Assembly (NCBI GenBank): GCA_036310005.1
Contig: JAXJSP010000027.1
Coordinates: 1-64,000 of the forward strand
Direction: 5' to 3'
DNA from: JAXJSP01 sp036310005
Lineage (GTDB): Bacteria; Bacillota; Clostridia; Oscillospirales; Acutalibacteraceae
Length of the DNA: 64,000 bases
Below are positions 26,144 through 33,906 of this stretch, piece after piece; within the stretch, counting starts at the first letter, position 1, and each line of letters begins with the position of its first letter. Below the pieces are notes generated by a model. That model was not told the DNA's origin, did not search any database, and saw only the letters and a list, made by a program, of their open reading frames with translations. The position numbers and the translations under genes were made by a program.

Positions 26144-26182
26144 AAATAAAAAGTTGTTTCCGCTTTAAACGGAAACAACTTT
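26144..26182 (-). terminator. Terminator after dut
   Basis: A perfect 13-bp stem (26150-26162 with 26170-26182, arm AAAGTTGTTTCCG) begins 7 bases past the dut stop and is followed by TTTATTTC on the - strand. Confidence 0.88.
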
Positions 26183-26188
26183 CTAAAA

Positions 26189-26632
26189 TTATTTTTTACC
26201 GGTCGAACCGAATCCGCCCTGACCTCGCACAGTATCGCAAAGTTGGTCAACCTCATTAAAATCTGCCGCAAGATACGGACAGATTACAATCTGTGCAATT
26301 CTCTCGCCGACATCAATTATCTGCGGCTCTTCGCTGTGATTATGAAGCGCTACCATAATCTCGCCTCTGTAATCAGAATCAATAACTCCGACTTTATTGG
26401 CAGGCGCTACGTGGCGTTTGCAGGAAAGTCCGCTCCTTGCAAAAACGAGTCCTACATAACCTTGCGGAATTTCCATAGCAATACCCGTATGTACAAACTC
26501 CGTTTTGCCTGCTCCTATTTCAAGCGGTTGGTCCAATACAGCATACAAGTCTGCACCGGCAGCCGATAAACTTCCCCTTGTAGGAATAACGGCTCTGTCA
26601 TCCAATTTTTTTATATTAACTGAAATGTTCAT
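26189..26632 (-). CDS. dut: dUTP diphosphatase
   Basis: This 147-residue trimeric dUTPase hydrolyses dUTP to dUMP, supplying dTMP synthesis and keeping uracil out of DNA. The five family motifs are present: AGADLYA, ARSGLS, the motif 3 segment NKVGVIDSDYRGEI with its catalytic Asp, RIAQIV, and the C-terminal arm RGQGGFGSTGK that closes over the nucleotide. Length matches the family. It lies 20 bases downstream of a lipoprotein gene in what looks like a five-gene operon with a GntR-regulated ABC exporter, an unusual neighbour for dut. GGGTGA precedes the ATG. Confidence 0.97.
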   Translation of the reverse strand: MNISVNIKKLDDRAVIPTRGSLSAAGADLYAVLDQPLEIGAGKTEFVHTGIAMEIPQGYVGLVFARSGLSCKRHVAPANKVGVIDSDYRGEIMVALHNHSEEPQIIDVGERIAQIVICPYLAADFNEVDQLCDTVRGQGGFGSTGKK

Positions 26633-26652
26633 TTTATGTCACCCGACAATTA

Positions 26653-27390
26653 TTATATATCATCTTCGGACAAAACTGCAATATTTTTAAACATTTCGTT
26701 GTATTTTTTCGGCACCTGATGTATTTCGGGCATTGAATCATAAGTATCATTTGTATAAACTAAATAATATTCTTCTTTTTCGGGGTTCGAATAAAGTGAG
26801 AATGCATATTCTTTTATGATAACGCTGTCATCCGATTTGTATGCGTCAAATTCCCAGTTATAAGAATATATATCTACTTCTTCCGCAACAAGCGTCTTTG
26901 TGCTTTTTAGTATGTTGTTTATAACCTTTTCTTCCTGCTTTGTAAATTCATAGGTTTCTATATAATAATTAAAGTTTTCATCATACGCATCAAATTGCGC
27001 AACAAGTTTTGTGAACTCTCTGTTGTCGATAGTCTTTTTAAGCGAAGGATATACATCCTCTCTTGCATAATAAGCATTGTTATAATCTATAATGCCCTTT
27101 TTTTCATCGACAAGCGCATAACTGCCAAGGGTTCTGCTCAGTAAAACAGGCACATCCTCTTTTGTTACGCGGCAGTTGTAAAACGTTCCGTCATCTACAT
27201 GCATATCTATTGTAATTATGCCTTCTTCAGCGAGTTTGATGTAAGTTTTATCCTTATACTGTAATTCATAATCTGAAATTTCAAAAGCCTGTACCGACTT
27301 TAAATCATCAAGTTGAATACAAGAACAAAGAGATAGCATTACACAAAGCGCCAAAACCAATAAAACTGTTTTTTTAATATATTTTTTCAT
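26653..27390 (-). CDS. Putative lipoprotein of unknown function
   Basis: This 245-residue protein has a signal peptide with lipobox (ALCVMLSLCSC, Cys about 24), so it should be tethered outside the membrane. The mature part is acidic, rich in Tyr, Asp and Glu, with alternating strands and helices (ITIDMHVDDGTFYNCRV; YYIETYEFTKQEEKVINNIL; EYYLVYTNDTYDSMPEIHQVP). I do not recognise a family. It lies 14 bases after an ABC-2 permease, so it may be an accessory to that exporter. AAGGGGGA precedes the ATG. Confidence 0.75.
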   Translation of the reverse strand: MKKYIKKTVLLVLALCVMLSLCSCIQLDDLKSVQAFEISDYELQYKDKTYIKLAEEGIITIDMHVDDGTFYNCRVTKEDVPVLLSRTLGSYALVDEKKGIIDYNNAYYAREDVYPSLKKTIDNREFTKLVAQFDAYDENFNYYIETYEFTKQEEKVINNILKSTKTLVAEEVDIYSYNWEFDAYKSDDSVIIKEYAFSLYSNPEKEEYYLVYTNDTYDSMPEIHQVPKKYNEMFKNIAVLSEDDI

Positions 27391-27404
27391 ATTTTTTGTC
27401 CCCC

Positions 27405-28217
27405 TTATTCAAGATTAAGACGCTTTTTAATAATTGAATCTGTAATCAGATAATAAACAACGCCGAGTACCGCTTCCCACAAGATAAACAGGCAAAGTCC
27501 TATGTGTATGCTCTCAAACGGATTCTTGTAAATGAAATCGGCAATCTGTTCAATAGGCAGATAGTCATAAAATTTGACTACTAATGTAATAAGTATCGTT
27601 CCGAGAATCTGGCATATAAAGTAGTAAGCAAAATATGTGCCGAATGCCGAGAGTACTCTGTTTTTCTTTGCAAGTTGACCTATTGCAATACAAGCATAAA
27701 AAAGCATAAAGCCCGAAATTGTTGCGACTAATAGGAAAACTACTGCCTCGATTATATAAAACGTTCCGTTTAAAGCGCCGCAGAATGCGAAAAACTCTTT
27801 CGCCAGATAGTTTATTGCCTTAAATACCTCAACCAAAACTTCACCGAATGTCGCAATTGATGCCGACAGTAAAATCGCTGCCAAAGAAACAACCGAAAAT
27901 ACGGTTGCAACAAGCACCTTGACAAAAATATGCTGTGATGCTGTTACAGGCAGGGTAAATGACAGATAACCCTCTAAAGTAAACAGGTTTTTATAAAATC
28001 TTGTTATGCCTACAAACACCGTCATAAAAACGCACACAAGCATTGTTATAACGAGTGCGGCAACAGATGAGCCGAAAACTATACTGTAAATTTCGGAACG
28101 GTTTTCAAAAAGTTGTACAAATCTGTTAAGCAACGAAACGCCGAAAAGTATTAAAATCATCGGCAGCATTGTTCTTGCGTAGGCAATAAATTCATATTTA
28201 ATAAGTTTCTTTACCAT
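27405..28217 (-). CDS. ABC-2-type transporter permease
   Basis: This 270-residue membrane protein has six predicted helices, with a first helix near residues 15-30 (TMLPMILILFGVSLL), a pair around 55-75, and others near 100-125, 155-180, 195-215 and 240-260. LFTLEGYLSFTLPVTASQHIFVKVL carries the short amphipathic coupling segment typical of the BcrB/ABC-2 group. Its start overlaps the ATPase stop by 7 bases. With the GntR (YtrA-type) regulator it forms a standard exporter cassette of Firmicutes, often linked to antibiotics or cell-wall stress. The substrate is unknown. Confidence 0.85.
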   Translation of the reverse strand: MVKKLIKYEFIAYARTMLPMILILFGVSLLNRFVQLFENRSEIYSIVFGSSVAALVITMLVCVFMTVFVGITRFYKNLFTLEGYLSFTLPVTASQHIFVKVLVATVFSVVSLAAILLSASIATFGEVLVEVFKAINYLAKEFFAFCGALNGTFYIIEAVVFLLVATISGFMLFYACIAIGQLAKKNRVLSAFGTYFAYYFICQILGTILITLVVKFYDYLPIEQIADFIYKNPFESIHIGLCLFILWEAVLGVVYYLITDSIIKKRLNLE

Positions 28218-28909
28218 TTGAATACCTCCCTGAATAACGCATCTACACTCTTGCCTTTTTCTTCTCTGATATTATCAACAGTGTCCTGAAGCAAAATCTC
28301 GCCCTGCTGAATGAAAATAACTTCATCAAGCACCTGTTCAATATCCGAAATAAGATGAGTTGAAATAATGACGCTTGAATTGGGATTATAATTATTGATA
28401 ATTGTCGAAATAACATAATCTCTTGTTGCCGGGTCAACTCCCGCAATCGGCTCGTCTAATACATAAAGCAAAGCATTTCTGCTCATTACCAGAATAAGAC
28501 AAACTTTTTCCTTGTTGCCCTTTGATAAACTTTTTAATTTCATTTTCGGCTCAATTGAAAGTCGCGACAACATTTCATACGCAAGATTTTCTCTGAAATC
28601 ATCATAAAAATCTTTAAACATTGTTACAATCTGCTCAACCGTCATCCAGGAATTAAGATAAGAGTTGTCGGGCAGGTAAGATACTACCTTTTTTGTGTTT
28701 ACTCCCGGTTTCTCTCCGTTGATATAAATATCGCCCTCACTCGGGGTTAAAAGCCCGTTGATTATTTTAATAAGCGTTGTCTTTCCGGAGCCGTTAGGTC
28801 CGAGCAAACCTATTATTTTTCCGCTTTCAACCGTAAGATTAATTTTGTTAAGTGCTTTTAGTTTTCCGTAGTCTTTTACTAAATTTTCGCACCTTAATAT
28901 TTCACTCAT
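28211..28909 (-). CDS. ABC transporter ATPase (BcrA/YtrB type)
   Basis: This ATPase of about 232 residues energises the ABC-2 permease. Walker A is GPNGSGKTT, the Q-loop is in SYLPDN, the signature LSKGNKEKV is a KGN variant of the canonical LSGGQ (common in the YtrB/BcrA group), Walker B is LYVLDEPIAGVDP, and the switch His is in STHLI. The start is ATG 28909, overlapping the regulator stop (ATGA), with GAGGAG 8 bases upstream; an in-frame GTG at 28918 lies inside that ribosome site and is rejected. It is coupled to the upstream GntR gene. Confidence 0.92.
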   Translation of the reverse strand: MSEILRCENLVKDYGKLKALNKINLTVESGKIIGLLGPNGSGKTTLIKIINGLLTPSEGDIYINGEKPGVNTKKVVSYLPDNSYLNSWMTVEQIVTMFKDFYDDFRENLAYEMLSRLSIEPKMKLKSLSKGNKEKVCLILVMSRNALLYVLDEPIAGVDPATRDYVISTIINNYNPNSSVIISTHLISDIEQVLDEVIFIQQGEILLQDTVDNIREEKGKSVDALFREVFKW

Positions 28910-29265
28910 TCGCTCCACTCCTCAACATATTTTTTTATACCGTCTGTATCAACTCCTAGTTGATTCATACTTTCAAAATATTCCTTTGTCTTGTTTTTTA
29001 TCAGCCCTGCAACAATTTCTTTTGCGGTCTGAGTTTCCTCCCTGACAAACCATCCCGTTCCTCTGACGGAATAAATCAACCCGTATCGCTCTAACTCTTC
29101 AAAAGATTTCTGTACGGTATTCGGGTTTACCCCAGCCTCCAATGCAACCTCTCGCACGGAAAATAACTTCGCGCCCGCCGCAATTTCTCCGCTCGCGATT
29201 AAAACACAAATCTGCTCGCATAGTTGCGGACATATCGGCCTTTGTTTATCTATTTTCCATTCCAT
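28906..29265 (-). CDS. GntR-family regulator, YtrA subfamily
   Basis: This 119-residue repressor has a winged-helix GntR domain at residues about 10-75 (KQRPICPQLCEQI, then SVREVALEAGVNPNTVQKSFEELE as helix-turn-helix, and GLIYSVRGTGWFV as the wing) and only a short helical C-terminal tail for dimerisation, which defines the YtrA subfamily. These proteins repress the ABC exporter genes downstream of them. A long palindrome covers the promoter just upstream, consistent with autoregulation. The signal it senses is unknown. GAAGGAG precedes the ATG. Confidence 0.93.
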   Translation of the reverse strand: MEWKIDKQRPICPQLCEQICVLIASGEIAAGAKLFSVREVALEAGVNPNTVQKSFEELERYGLIYSVRGTGWFVREETQTAKEIVAGLIKNKTKEYFESMNQLGVDTDGIKKYVEEWSE

Positions 29266-29286
29266 TGAGTCATCTCCTTCCTTGTG

Positions 29287-29336
29287 TTGTACTACTGTAC
29301 TATTTATATAATACAGTAGTACAATATATTTGTCAA
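29287..29336 (-). promoter_or_regulatory. Promoter with palindromic YtrA-type operator
   Basis: TTGACA (29331-29336), a 17-base spacer and TATTAT (29308-29313) form a strong - strand promoter. A perfect 13-bp inverted repeat, TTGTACTACTGTA (29287-29299) and its complement (29312-29324), flanks 12 bases. One arm overlaps the -10/spacer and the other the start region, so a bound dimer pair would block RNA polymerase. Confidence 0.88.
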
Positions 29337-29379
29337 GAGGGAAAATAAATATAATTTTCTTGTTATTTTGGCAAACGGG

Positions 29380-29409
29380 GAATAAATATGCCTTGTCCTG
29401 TCATATTGT
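29380..29409 (+). promoter_or_regulatory. Possible sigma-E promoter of spoIIID
   Basis: GAATAAA (29380-29386), 15 bases, then CATATTGT (29402-29409) fits the sigma-E outline (KMATATT / CATACAHT) imperfectly. The known dependence of spoIIID on sigma-E makes it worth noting. Confidence 0.45.
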
Positions 29410-29436
29410 ATACTAATCTGATTGGAGTTGAGCAGA

Positions 29437-29688
29437 ATGAAAGGTATAGTAGAGGAGAGGGCAGTAGAACTCGGCGAATATATAATAGAAAACAAAGCAA
29501 CGGTAAGGGCTACTGCAAAAAGATTTCATATTTCAAAATCAACTGTTCATAAAGATGTATCGCAAAGATTAAAAACGGTGCAGCCGCAACTGTACTGCGA
29601 GGTTAAAAAAGTGCTTGATTTAAACAAGGCACAGCGACATATACGAGGCGGACTTGCAACAAAAATGAAATACAGTCAATACAGATAA
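29437..29688 (+). CDS. spoIIID: Sporulation regulator SpoIIID
   Basis: This 83-residue mother-cell transcription factor activates and represses sigma-E genes during endospore formation. It matches the family closely: MKGIVEERAVELGEYII at the start, then the helix-turn-helix RATAKRFHISKSTVHKDVSQRL (residues about 24-45), and the basic C-terminal region LNKAQRHIRGGLATKMKY that contacts DNA outside the main groove. The start is ATG 29437 with GGAG upstream; an in-frame TTG at 29422 would place that site inside the gene. It stands alone, divergent from the GntR operon, with its own terminator. It shows that this lineage has, or had, sporulation. Confidence 0.96.
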   Translation: MKGIVEERAVELGEYIIENKATVRATAKRFHISKSTVHKDVSQRLKTVQPQLYCEVKKVLDLNKAQRHIRGGLATKMKYSQYR

Positions 29689-29766
29689 AAAAAGGTGTCG
29701 GGTTTGGCAACGCCACATAAGGAAGTTTTTATGTAGGGTAAAATGCCATTAGCGGTATAAAAAACA

Positions 29767-29799
29767 ACACCGTCTGCCCCTTCAGGGGGTAGGCGGTGT
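29767..29799 (+). terminator. Bidirectional terminator between spoIIID and the MFS gene
   Basis: A long stem (29767-29780 with 29785-29799, arm ACACCGTCTGCCCC, loop TTCA) with G-T pairs is followed by T-rich sequence on the + strand. It lies between convergent genes and probably serves both. Confidence 0.8.
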
Positions 29800-29827
29800 A
29801 ATCTATTTTATTAAAATAGTATAAAAT

Positions 29828-31036
29828 TTAAGATAAGATTTTCAATTTCCACGGCTTGACGCACGCTATACATATTGCGGTGCCGAGAAGGGCAATCAGC
29901 AGCCAAACAAGAAGAGTATTGCTCCAACCGATATTTTCAGAAAGCACGGCTATTCCGTATGTTGATATGGCGCTTCCTATATATGTGCAGGAATTTAATA
30001 TGCCCGATACGGTTGAGACATTTCCCTGTGACTTGAAAAAGGGAGGTATCATACAAATAAGTATTAAATTCACACCGTGCATACTGCCTGTAAGCAGAGC
30101 GGAAAACAGAACTGAAAAAGCCGCGTTTTCACCTGTAAGTAAAAAGAGTGCGAGCGCAGAAAGGGCGCCTGTAAAAAAGAATATTCCGGCGCACATCATG
30201 GGATTTGTGAATTTCTTTATATACAGTTTTGCGGCCACCTGCACGCAAATTATACCGAATAACGGAAGAACGACTCCGGTTAAAATAGACGTCGCGTTAC
30301 TCATGCTGTAGGTTTCCGAAATGTATGACGGCATCCAGGTGGTCACACCGTCTCTTAACATTCCCTGAAGTATTATTGCCGCCATCACGCCTATCATAAC
30401 AATACCGAATAATGAACTTTTTCCGGTATTGTTACGGCTAACTTCGGTTTTTGTTACAGCGGTGACCGTTTCATATGCATACCTGTTCCATACAAAAATC
30501 ATGACCGCTCCGCATACTGCCGAAAAAATAAAAACCGATTTCCAGCCGAAAAGCGATATTAACAGCGGAGATATAAGATATACCGCTATTGTGCCTATAC
30601 TGCTTCCCCAAGAAACCTTGGCGGAGGCTTTTTTGTATTCCTCGTCGGACAGCAGTGCAGACATGAGTCTCACAAGCGGCGGCCACATAAAGCTTTGAGC
30701 AAAGCCGTTTATACACCAGACGCCAAGCATCTGATACGGATTTTTGCATAGGGGGATAAGCAAATTCATAAGCACAGTTAGTATAAGACCTAAAGTGACC
30801 AGCTTTTTAGGCGAAAATTTATCTCCGCATATTCCGCTTATTATTTGTCCGGTGCCGTAGGTTATAAAGCTCCCTGTCAGAGCCATTGAAAGCTGGGCTT
30901 TTGTAAATCCGGTAGCGCTCACCATTTCAGAGATTATTGCGCCGTAATTTATTCTTGTTATATAGCTTATCATATATGTAACCGCAAAAAGCAAAGTTAC
31001 AGCGGCGGCAGAGTTTCTATTAACTGATTTTATCAA
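29828..31036 (-). CDS. MFS transporter, organophosphate (GlpT/UhpT-like) group
   Basis: This protein of about 402 residues has twelve predicted helices and the major-facilitator pattern. YITRINYGAIISEM near the first helix resembles the organophosphate:phosphate antiporter group, whose members carry an Arg in helix 1. GQIISGICGDKFSPKKLV is the loop 2-3 motif (GxxxDRxxxR type), and FAQSFMWPPLVRLM is typical of GlpT/UhpT relatives. I prefer the TTG 31036 start, which overlaps the upstream stop (TTGA) with AAGGGGAAAG before it; ATG 31057 lacks a ribosome site. The phosphatase upstream suggests a phosphate-containing substrate, but this is inference. Confidence 0.87.
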   Translation of the reverse strand: MIKSVNRNSAAAVTLLFAVTYMISYITRINYGAIISEMVSATGFTKAQLSMALTGSFITYGTGQIISGICGDKFSPKKLVTLGLILTVLMNLLIPLCKNPYQMLGVWCINGFAQSFMWPPLVRLMSALLSDEEYKKASAKVSWGSSIGTIAVYLISPLLISLFGWKSVFIFSAVCGAVMIFVWNRYAYETVTAVTKTEVSRNNTGKSSLFGIVMIGVMAAIILQGMLRDGVTTWMPSYISETYSMSNATSILTGVVLPLFGIICVQVAAKLYIKKFTNPMMCAGIFFFTGALSALALFLLTGENAAFSVLFSALLTGSMHGVNLILICMIPPFFKSQGNVSTVSGILNSCTYIGSAISTYGIAVLSENIGWSNTLLVWLLIALLGTAICIACVKPWKLKILS

Positions 31037-31797
31037 AATAAACTTTCCCCTTCCCATTCTCTATCCGGAGCAATGTCAAGAAGCTTCGCAACTGTCGGAG
31101 CAATATCCTTTATGCTTACGTTTTCAAGCTTTTCCCCGGCTTTAAAATCTTTTCCCTTGATAATTAACGGTATTGTCATATCCTCCGGTAAATCGGTTCC
31201 GTGAAATCTGTCATGACCGCCGTGATCTGCGGTAATAATAACGGTGTAATCCTCCGTCAGGGAATTTATAATTTTGTCAATCTCATCCCAGCTTCTGTTA
31301 ACAGCGGAAATATACTCATTGCTCATCCAGCCGTATTTGTGACCTACTCCGTCGGTATCTCCTAAATACAAAAAGGTGAAATCGGTATAAAAGTCAGACA
31401 TATATTCAATTGCCGCGTCAGTAATGATTTTGTTTGCTCTATCGTAACCGATATTTCTACCCCTACAAAAATATGAAAAACTAAGCGAGTCAGGCCTTGT
31501 CAAATCGCGCAGTTCTTCCCAATTATAGAAGAAAGCAGAGCTTTTATTATTATTTTTAATTACTTCGCACAAGCCGTTGATAGGTCTTACCTGCGGTGCA
31601 TAGATATTTGTTGTGGTCCCGTGTCTTGAAGGGTCAACGCTGTGAAAAAGCGACATATGGCACGGGAGCGTTACCGATGGCATTACGGTTTTAGCTTCCA
31701 TGGTGTATGACGATTTTTCAATTATTTCCTGAGCTTTCTGTATGTCAGTTAAAGAATCCGGTCTCATTCCGTCAACTAAAATTAATAATACTCTCAT
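31033..31797 (-). CDS. Alkaline phosphatase-superfamily phosphodiesterase/phosphatase
   Basis: This 254-residue protein belongs to the type I phosphodiesterase/nucleotide pyrophosphatase branch of the alkaline phosphatase superfamily. It has the dimetal residues: LLILVDGMRPDSL (first Asp), PSVTLPCHMSLF (Thr nucleophile), LGDTDGVGHKYG (Asp and His) and TADHGGHDRFHG (Asp-His-His). There is no signal peptide, so it acts inside the cell, on a substrate that may be brought in by the MFS carrier. It overlaps the regulator by 4 bases and the carrier by a few. At 254 residues it is shorter than NPP enzymes and lacks the inserted domains. The true substrate is unknown. Confidence 0.87.
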   Translation of the reverse strand: MRVLLILVDGMRPDSLTDIQKAQEIIEKSSYTMEAKTVMPSVTLPCHMSLFHSVDPSRHGTTTNIYAPQVRPINGLCEVIKNNNKSSAFFYNWEELRDLTRPDSLSFSYFCRGRNIGYDRANKIITDAAIEYMSDFYTDFTFLYLGDTDGVGHKYGWMSNEYISAVNRSWDEIDKIINSLTEDYTVIITADHGGHDRFHGTDLPEDMTIPLIIKGKDFKAGEKLENVSIKDIAPTVAKLLDIAPDREWEGESLF

Positions 31798-32564
31798 TTT
31801 TTATTTCCTCCGATATAAAGATTTATTTTGTGCTCTTTATATAATTTTTCTAATTCTGAATTTATATTGCAATCGGTGATATAGCGGTATTCGGTTTTCA
31901 TATCGTCAAGCTTTAAAAGTGCTTTTTTCTCAAACTTACTGCTGTCGGCAAGAATGAAAATTTCATCAGACGATTTAATCATCTGCTCTTGAATTTGGTA
32001 TAAATCCTTCTGATAATCACATATTCCGAACTCAAACGAAACTGCGGAAGGGAAAATAAAGGCTTTCTGCACATGCAGATTTTGAAGCATACTGAGTGTC
32101 AATGAACCGTAAAAGGCTTTTTCGTTCGGTAAATAATATCCTCCGCACAAAATTACGGAAAAGCTGTCGCAAAGTATGTTAAAAACTTCAATGGAATGTG
32201 TAACTACGGTAAGCTTTGAAAATTTCTCTTTTAAAACTTTCGAAAAAGATATTGCCGTGCTGCCTGAATCGATGCCTATAATATCACCGTCAGAGATAAA
32301 TTCCATTGCCTTTAAAGCAAGATATCTCTTTTGCTCCGTAAATTCCTTGTTCCGTTCGTTTAAATTCAAATAGGGCTTCATTTCTCCGATGGCAACGGCT
32401 CCGCCATGTACTCTTGAAAGGAGTCCGTGTCTTTCCATTTCAAGTAAATCTCTTCGGACTGTCTCTATTGATACATCAAAAAGCTCAACAAGGGCCGGAG
32501 TTGTGACAGCACCGTTGTTCTTGACTATTTCATAGATTTTATCTTGCCGCTCTTTTGCAAACAT
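31794..32564 (-). CDS. DeoR-family transcriptional regulator
   Basis: This protein of about 256 residues has the DeoR layout. The N-terminal winged helix-turn-helix is MFAKERQDKIYEIVKNNGAV and SIETVRRDLLEME. The C-terminal effector domain has GDIIGIDSGSTA and LTVVTHSIEVFNIL, which in the family bind a phosphorylated sugar or polyol metabolite. The start is ATG 32564, with AGGAGG 7 bases upstream; an earlier ATG at 32600 overlaps the operator and has no ribosome site. It overlaps the phosphatase gene by 4 bases and probably represses the operon, including itself, until an organophosphate-derived effector appears. Confidence 0.92.
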   Translation of the reverse strand: MFAKERQDKIYEIVKNNGAVTTPALVELFDVSIETVRRDLLEMERHGLLSRVHGGAVAIGEMKPYLNLNERNKEFTEQKRYLALKAMEFISDGDIIGIDSGSTAISFSKVLKEKFSKLTVVTHSIEVFNILCDSFSVILCGGYYLPNEKAFYGSLTLSMLQNLHVQKAFIFPSAVSFEFGICDYQKDLYQIQEQMIKSSDEIFILADSSKFEKKALLKLDDMKTEYRYITDCNINSELEKLYKEHKINLYIGGNKK

Positions 32565-32590
32565 TTGCAATTGCCTCCTTATATATGCAC

Positions 32591-32619
32591 ATAATAACAC
32601 ATAATTACAATTATGTCAA
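32591..32619 (-). promoter_or_regulatory. Promoter and palindromic operator of the DeoR operon
   Basis: TTGACA (32614-32619), a 17-base spacer and TATTAT (32591-32596) make a strong - strand promoter. The palindrome CATAATTACAATTATG (32600-32615) fills the spacer and touches the -35, an apt repressor site. A second inverted pair, ATGTGA (32642-32647) and TCACAT (32658-32663), lies upstream. Confidence 0.75.
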
Positions 32620-32667
32620 CAGAAATAACACTTTTTTACGAATGTGAGATTTTGTTTTCACATAAAG

Positions 32668-32710
32668 AAAGACAGCGTAAAAAGCATTTCTGCCCTCTAC
32701 GCTGTCTTTT
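32668..32710 (-). terminator. Terminator after the tail/lysis cassette
   Basis: A 12-bp stem (32668-32679 with 32698-32709, arm AAAGACAGCGTA) with a 18-base loop ends in TTTCTTTAT on the - strand. It separates the cassette from the DeoR operon. Confidence 0.7.
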
Positions 32711-32796
32711 CGCTTTTGCAACGCCCATAAAGTATAATTTTGATGTGTCTTCAAATTACTTTCTTATATGGCGTTAGCATTTACCGACACCTTTTT

Positions 32797-32988
32797 TTAT
32801 TTTTTAGAATCTACAATGCTTTCTCCGATTATATATGCAATTAAAGTACCGCACGACATTATAATGCTTGCAATATCGCTTACTGTTGAATCGGGCACAT
32901 TAAACGCGATAAGTAACGGAGTAACAAAGCCGACTAATGCCGCTAAAAACTTTCTGCTTGTAAATTTTTTAAGTAATTCAGTTTTCAT
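32797..32988 (-). CDS. Phage-type holin
   Basis: This 63-residue membrane protein has two hydrophobic helices (about 14-30, ALVGFVTPLLIAFNV; about 37-55, IASIIMSCGTLIAYIIG) separated by a short polar turn, a lysine-rich N-terminus and a charged end (DSKK). That is the usual small class II holin design, which opens the membrane for an endolysin. It overlaps the XhlA-like gene by 11 bases and closes the cassette. AGGTAAG precedes the ATG. Confidence 0.82.
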   Translation of the reverse strand: MKTELLKKFTSRKFLAALVGFVTPLLIAFNVPDSTVSDIASIIMSCGTLIAYIIGESIVDSKK

Positions 32989-33238
32989 ATCTTACCTGTC
33001 TTTCTATTTCTTCTAAATCATTTATTCTGTGATTTGCGACCTTTAAGGTTTCATCAATAACTGCATTATGCTGTTCGATAATATAAACACGCTCAATTAA
33101 GTTGTTGTGCTTATCGACTTTTTTCTCAAGTTGTTCAATGCGGTAATTAATAAGTTTTGAATTGATAATCACGCCCGATACCGTTCCTACTATCGTACCC
33201 GCAAGACTTATTAAAGCCACTAAAATTTCAACTTTCAT
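32978..33238 (-). CDS. XhlA-like holin-associated membrane protein
   Basis: This 86-residue protein has one N-terminal membrane helix (ILVALISLAGTIVGTVSGVII, residues 4-24) and a long coiled coil to the end (YRIEQLEKKVDKHNNLIERV and ANHRINDLEEIERQV). The single-helix-plus-coiled-coil plan matches hemolysin XhlA-type proteins of Bacillus PBSX-like phages, which work with a holin and an endolysin. It lies between those two genes here. The family name is assigned from architecture and context. Confidence 0.72.
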   Translation of the reverse strand: MKVEILVALISLAGTIVGTVSGVIINSKLINYRIEQLEKKVDKHNNLIERVYIIEQHNAVIDETLKVANHRINDLEEIERQVRYEN

Positions 33239-33239
33239 T

Positions 33240-33884
33240 TTAAGTGTTTTTTAAAGCCTCCCGAGTTTTCTTACCGCAAATACCGTCTGCTGTTAAACCG
33301 CAAGATTTTTGGAATTTCTTAATTGAGTTTTCGGTATTATCTCCGCAGATACCGTCAATTTCACCTACTGTAAAGCCTACCCTGTTTAACTCAAACTGTA
33401 CCCACTTGACACCGCTGCCGTATGAGCCGAGTTTAATATTTTTTACAGGCTCTCTGTAAGGGTTTTTACCGCCGAAAGTGTCTTTTTTGATTTGCTTTGA
33501 CGAATACCAGAAAGATTTATTGCTTCTTGTGTCAATATGAGTAAAACTGTCATAATGCCCTATACCCTTAATACCGATTTGTTCTGCATACTGTGCCACT
33601 TTCAAAGGCGCAACATCTTTTATAGAAATATCGGCAGCCTGACCTTTTAAATGAAAAGAATTTTTAGCGCCGAAAACTTCGCTGTTGTGTTTAGAGCATC
33701 TGTATGCGCTGTTGATTATAACTTCCTTTTTAAAATGATTTCTTATCTGTTGCAAATACTGTATAAGTTTTTCATCAATTTTCGTTTCTGCGCAACAGTT
33801 TTTACCTTTGCAGTCAAATTCAACACAATTAAAATTATCGCTTAATTTGGTTTTTTTGCCTTTTTTATATGTTTTCACCGACAC
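33240..33884 (-). CDS. Endolysin: M15-type peptidase with peptidoglycan-binding domain
   Basis: This 214-residue protein joins two domains. Residues about 15-125 are a peptidase M15A (D,D-carboxypeptidase-like) domain with zinc-binding motifs SFHLKGQAADI (SxHxxGxAxD) and FTHIDTR (HxD). Residues about 148-212 are a PG_binding_1 domain (LGSYGSGVKWVQFELNRVGF; DGICGDNTENSIKKFQ). There is no signal peptide, so release depends on the holin. The start is GTG 33884 with an AGGCAGGTG ribosome site. The cysteine-rich insertion (CKGKNCCAET) near residue 25 is typical of this M15 subgroup. It probably cleaves peptide cross-links in the cell wall. Confidence 0.9.
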   Translation of the reverse strand: MSVKTYKKGKKTKLSDNFNCVEFDCKGKNCCAETKIDEKLIQYLQQIRNHFKKEVIINSAYRCSKHNSEVFGAKNSFHLKGQAADISIKDVAPLKVAQYAEQIGIKGIGHYDSFTHIDTRSNKSFWYSSKQIKKDTFGGKNPYREPVKNIKLGSYGSGVKWVQFELNRVGFTVGEIDGICGDNTENSIKKFQKSCGLTADGICGKKTREALKNT

Positions 33885-33906
33885 AATCTACACCTGCCTT
33901 TTTTGA

